From Spirogloea muscicola (taxonomy: Eukaryota; Streptophyta; Zygnematophyceae; Spirogloeales; Spirogloeaceae): DNA of 64,000 nt. The notes under the pieces were generated by a model. It made no database searches. It was not told the DNA's origin and saw only the letters and a program-made list of their open reading frames with translations. Positions 60,490 to 64,000 of this stretch are shown here, piece by piece (position 1 is the stretch's first letter; the number at the start of each line of letters is the position of its first letter). The position numbers were made by a program, and so were the translations under genes. The DNA lies in the NCBI GenBank assembly GCA_009602725.1, contig WELB01000023.1, positions 340,111-404,110 of the forward strand. The letters run 5' to 3'.

Positions 60490-61790
60490 GCTATTATCTC
60501 AGCTATTATTATTATTATCTATAGGCGAGCCTTCTTTCCGATGGAGGGCCTGTGTGGGAGTATAAACCCAAACGGGCAAGGGCTGTGAAGCCAGCCCTAA
60601 AATATTTGACAAGGTTCAAAGGGGTCAAAAGCGCTGGCTCAGAACGGGGAAAGGAAGCGATTAGTCATTCATCCTTCCCCGGTCCTGAGCCCACGCTTTT
60701 GGCCCCTCCGAACCTTGTCAAATCTTCTCGGGCTCGCTTTCACAGCCCTTTTGGGATAGCCACTTCTCTCTTTTGACCCCTGCCCGTATTATGTAGCCTT
60801 GTTTAGTCTGCACTCGACTCTGCCTGAACAATGGATTGGCTTGAATTGGCCTCCCTTTCAATTCATGCTCCCCGCGCGCCTTCTCTCTTTTTGACCCCTG
60901 CCCATAGAGAGATGGCTCGCCCAATGAGAGAAGGCGCGCGGGGCGCATGATTTGAAAGGGAGGCCAAAGAAGACGAGGGGCTCATAGGGCAGTAGCAGCC
61001 GCAAGTCGGCAGGACTGGGCAGGTCCAACTGACGAGAGGCTCTTCCATTGGGCCAGAAGGCTTTGAACCGCTTAAAACGGGCTGCGCGGCCGGGCGGGGA
61101 AGTCGCCATCTGGCTTACTTCTCGGCGAGTCAGAGCGCCGGGCGCACCGTCAGCGGGCGCCACGCGCCCCGTACAGTTGGCGTGGCGGCTCGGCCGCCGC
61201 CCACGCGGCGGTCGCTTCCCTGGCGCGCGCCCGGAGCGATCTGGGGGCGGGAGTGGGGGAAGGAGAAGCTTCCATCTGTTAGAAGCAGCTGTTCTGGAAG
61301 AAAGAAGCAGCTCCTCCAACGGCAGGCACTGGCTGTGGCCAACCCAAAAGGAATGTCTTGAGAGCGATGGGCTACGAAAGGAGGAGACATCGGAATCGCT
61401 ACCCAATGCAAGGCAATGGCTGTGAGAGGCAGCCAAAAGTGGCATAAGAGCGAAGAGAAAGAAGCTCTACGGAAGGGAATGGAAATGCCTCTCCACGAGT
61501 GGGGGCGATAGGAGTGATACAAGAAAGAGCTCTTCAAGGGGGGCGAGGGTGCTAAGGGCCAGCCCAAACAGCATGACAAGGTCCTCAAATGGCGATCTGA
61601 AAGCTCATACGAAGGCATTCGAAGGGGGCGAGAGCTGTGAAAAGCCAGCCCGAAAGGGGGCTAGAGCTGGGACGGAAGAAAGAGAGAAAAAGGCGCTAGG
61701 TGCGCATGGAATGAAAGGGTGGCCGAACTCAGGGCCACTACATCTCAAGCCACTACACTGTTCAGGCAAAAGCTAGTGCAAACAAGCGGA
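60490..61790. repeat. Repeat cluster between the desiccation-related genes
   Basis: Contains an ATT microsatellite (60498-60522), hairpin modules at about 60570, 60729, 61325, 61405, 61545 and 61630, and three copies of the GC-rich GCGCGCGGGGCGCATG module (60788-60887, 60926-60965 inverted, 61685-61770 inverted). 61050-61260 is a GC-rich unassigned stretch, and 61800-62124 (GC-rich, with a C-run at 62070-62092) leads into the next gene. Confidence 0.75.
60848..60965. repeat. 40-bp-arm inverted repeat of the GC-rich module
   Basis: Arm 1 (60848-60887) starts GGCCTCCCTTTCAATTCATG and ends GCCTTCTCTC; arm 2 (60926-60965) is its reverse complement with about two mismatches. The spacer is 38 bp. 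Two copies of the dispersed module have inserted head to head or been inverted. Confidence 0.85.
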
Positions 61791-62124
61791 AGAAAACGTG
61801 GACGTGGGACTCCGGGTACAGCCGGGGTGGGGGACGCAGGCGCGGTCAGCGCGCGGCCAGAGGAAGGAAGGCCGGCCGGGAGCTGGCCAGGGGGCGAGAG
61901 ACCTGGGCACGCACTGTGGAGGACCCGGGGAGGGAGAGAGGCTGGGGGAGGGAGGTCGGCATAGCGGGCCCCTGCAGCGGGCCCCCCTGGCTCTGGAGCT
62001 GCGATAAGGCCCCACTCCTTGCAGTGCGGGACATCAGCTCGACTCCTCACGCGCCCACGCAGCCCACCTCCCACCCCCCCTCCCCCCCCCCTCTGGCCGC
62101 CGCTCGCCTGCCTGCCTGCCCGCC

Positions 62125-63972
62125 ATGAAGGCCGCCGCTGCCGCCGCCGCCGTCGCCCTGCTCCTCTGCGCGACCGCTGGCGCCGCCGTCGCGCAGAGCC
62201 CTCCGCCGAGCACGAAAGGTGCGCTGCGCGGCAGCCCGTGATGCGATGAGCTGATATCTCCACTTTCTGCTGGAAGTGCAGCAAGTGCTTAAGGATGCAG
62301 CGAGCTTTGGAACGGAAGCTTCTATAATCCTGCGAGAGACGAGAACTAGCAGCTAGAAATAAAGAGAAGACAATCAAAGAGAAGTGTACAAATTTACTTT
62401 GGTGAATCATTGGTAGTGGGATGAAGTGCTCCGTCCTCTAGCTGGCATGCTCGATTGGAGGTCTTCTTATGGAGCACCTCCGTCTTGGCTTCTGCAGTGC
62501 CCATCACCGACAACTTCACTGACTACGAGCTCTTCCAGCTTGCCCTGAACCTTGAGTACCTCGAGGCTGAGTTCTACCTCTTCTCCGCCTATGGCTATGG
62601 CCTCGACAAGCTCGCGCCAAGTCTCACCGGCGGAGGCCCTCCTCCTATTGGAGGACAGAAGGCTGTGCTGTCCCCGGACGTGGAGGCCATTGCCCAGATG
62701 CTCGGGCTTCAGGAGATAGGGCACATCAGGTCCGCACACCTGAAGCAGCCACTATAGCCTAAGAATGAGCCACGCACTTAGGATGTTGACTTGAACATTC
62801 AAACTTTCTGAAGGCAGCCTCTGACTTGTTCTGCCTGGTTATGTGCAGAATCATCCGCCAGTTTCTTGGAAACAAGGCCTTTCCACGGCCTCTCATAAAT
62901 ATTGGCAGCGTTTGGGAGACGATTGGGAAGGATGCGCTGCTGCCTGCTACATTCAATCCCTACGTAGGCGATGTTCCTTGGCTTCTGGCAGCGTTCAACA
63001 TCCCGTACGTTGGCCTCACTGGTTATGTTGGCAGCAATGACTATTTGACCAGCAGAACCGCCAAGCACGTGAGTATGCTATGCTCTATTTGGTTGTTATT
63101 TAAGGACTTTATGGCCTAGGTGCTAGTTGGTCGCGTGCTCTATGAGAGCTGTAAATGTTGGAGATTTTATTCAGTTATTGAAAGGTCATCTGGCACTGCT
63201 TTGATGAGGATGGGAAGTGTCAGTACCACTGTTTGGCAGCATGTTGATATCCATCTCCCCAGTTCACAGGACGCCCACGACATGGTGCCTTCTGACCTTC
63301 ATGACCGCCCGTGGTCGGTGCCTTCTTCAGCTGTTGGCGGGCGTACTTGGCGTTGAGGGAGGTCAAGACGCTATGCTTCGAACTTTACTGTGGAGCATTC
63401 GGGATAGTACTATTTCTCCTTATGGCCTGGCTGTGAAGAACATCACTGGTCTGCTTACACACTTAGGCAACATCCTCAACGGCCCCGATGCACCTGGTAT
63501 TGTCATGGAGGTAAGTAGCTGGGACAAATATTCCATATATACATCTGGGTATCTTCTGCTATACACATCAGGTTGCACCCGGATTCAGCAATCTTTCCAT
63601 GTATATCATTTGATGGACTGTGTCCTTGTCAGTCAAGAAAAATTGCATGTGAAATTGCTTGCACTTGGAGTTGAAGATGTTTAATACAGTCTTAATAGAG
63701 AATTGTCCTTCATTATTCTACAGCTTCAAAGCAAAGAGCTTTGTCGTTGATGTCAATTTCTGCAGAACATTGTGGTGCCTCCATCACAAGGAGCGGAAGG
63801 AAAGACCAGTACCAACATCCTTTCTGCAAATGGTTCCTCGGTTTCATATCAGAGAACTCCTGGCCAGGTCCTGGCCACCGTCTATGGAAGCAAGGATCCG
63901 TTTGTACCTGGCGGTTTCTTCCCAAAGGGTGCAAATGGAGCAATTGCCAGGTCATATTTGAATCCAGCGTAA
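62125..63972 (+). CDS. Desiccation-related protein (PCC13-62 type, ferritin-like fold), copy 2
   Basis: Paralogue of the gene at 57690-60017, with the same expected secreted ferritin-like role. Five exons join in phase: 62125-62218, 62498-62729, 62849-63068, 63331-63510 and 63766-63972, giving 310 residues. A clear signal peptide (AVALLLCATAGAAVAQ) is followed directly by the domain: it lacks the roughly 70-residue acidic Ala/Asp linker of copy 1. Motifs are LALNLEYLEAEFYLFSAYGY, GGGPPPIGG, AIAQMLGLQEIGHIR, IPYVGLTGYVGSNDYL, LGVEGGQDAMLRTLLW, LAVKNITGLLTHLGNIL and VPGGFFPKGANGAIARSYL. One exon (63331-63510) covers what copy 1 splits with an intron at 59351-59553. Gene order is same-strand tandem, 2.1 kb after the copy 1 stop. 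The stop lies only 28 bases from the window end. Confidence 0.94.
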
Positions 63973-64000
63973 ATGGTTGGTATGCACATGGCTGACACTC

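Noticed and set aside
60848-60965. Terminal inverted repeats of a small DNA transposon
   Set aside because: No target duplication is evident around the pair, and each arm is a copy of a module found singly elsewhere.

Overview
The window is nuclear DNA from a photosynthetic eukaryote, most likely a green alga (trebouxiophyte-like; the class is an inference). Every recognised gene is split by GT-AG introns. The set includes a chloroplast ferredoxin-NADP+ reductase, the plastid-division protein ARC6, a plant-type F-box-like/RCC1 protein, an At4g14100-type secreted protein and two desiccation-related proteins, and the introns hold plant-type TTTAGGG-like repeats. Five single 'n' positions (5695, 22441, 28923, 32200, 50959) look like placeholders for assembly gaps; at least two of them interrupt genes.

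Layout. 1-2275: 3' part of an unrecognised gene (+). 2558-5867: F-box-like/RCC1 protein (-). 5868-8136: repeat debris. 8137-11287: TatD-family nuclease (-), with two small TAA-flanked MITEs just upstream (11486-12060). 12061-16477: dense LINE tails, RLE-type nuclease-domain fragments and a minisatellite block. 16478-19772: FNR (+), all ten exons resolved. 19773-21707: LINE debris and unique sequence. 21708-25373: ARC6 (+). 25857-28728: ARP6 (-), divergent over about 154 bp from the At4g14100-like gene (28883-30522, +). 32168-34984: GH18 chitinase-domain protein (+). 34985-36560: LINE tail with a 201-codon open frame. 36672-38919 and 41433-44071: tandem AIG1/IAN GTPases (+), both ending in CaaX boxes. 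44072-47000: the densest repeat cluster. 47924-50958: 4CL-like acyl-CoA ligase (-), cut at its 5' end by a gap that joins a 135-bp minisatellite (50961-51746). 52509-55958: DOMON/cytochrome b561 protein (-). 57690-60017 and 62125-63972: tandem desiccation-related proteins (+), separated by repeats.

The genes are mostly unrelated housekeeping, plastid and stress functions and do not form one pathway. Two tandem gene pairs (AIG1 GTPases and desiccation-related proteins) have repeat-bearing DNA between the copies. The commonest intergenic component is a non-LTR retrotransposon family that is always 5'-truncated. Its last ORF has an apparent D-X14-D nuclease domain and ends in a conserved 'RGY-stop'. 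It is followed by copies of a short hairpin module (GGGCTGGC...CAGCCC) found more than 30 times on both strands. This 3'-end module system, the CaaX-tailed GTPase pair and the shared-TSD MITE pair are the most interesting signals. No CRISPR array, prokaryotic operon, rRNA or tRNA was seen.
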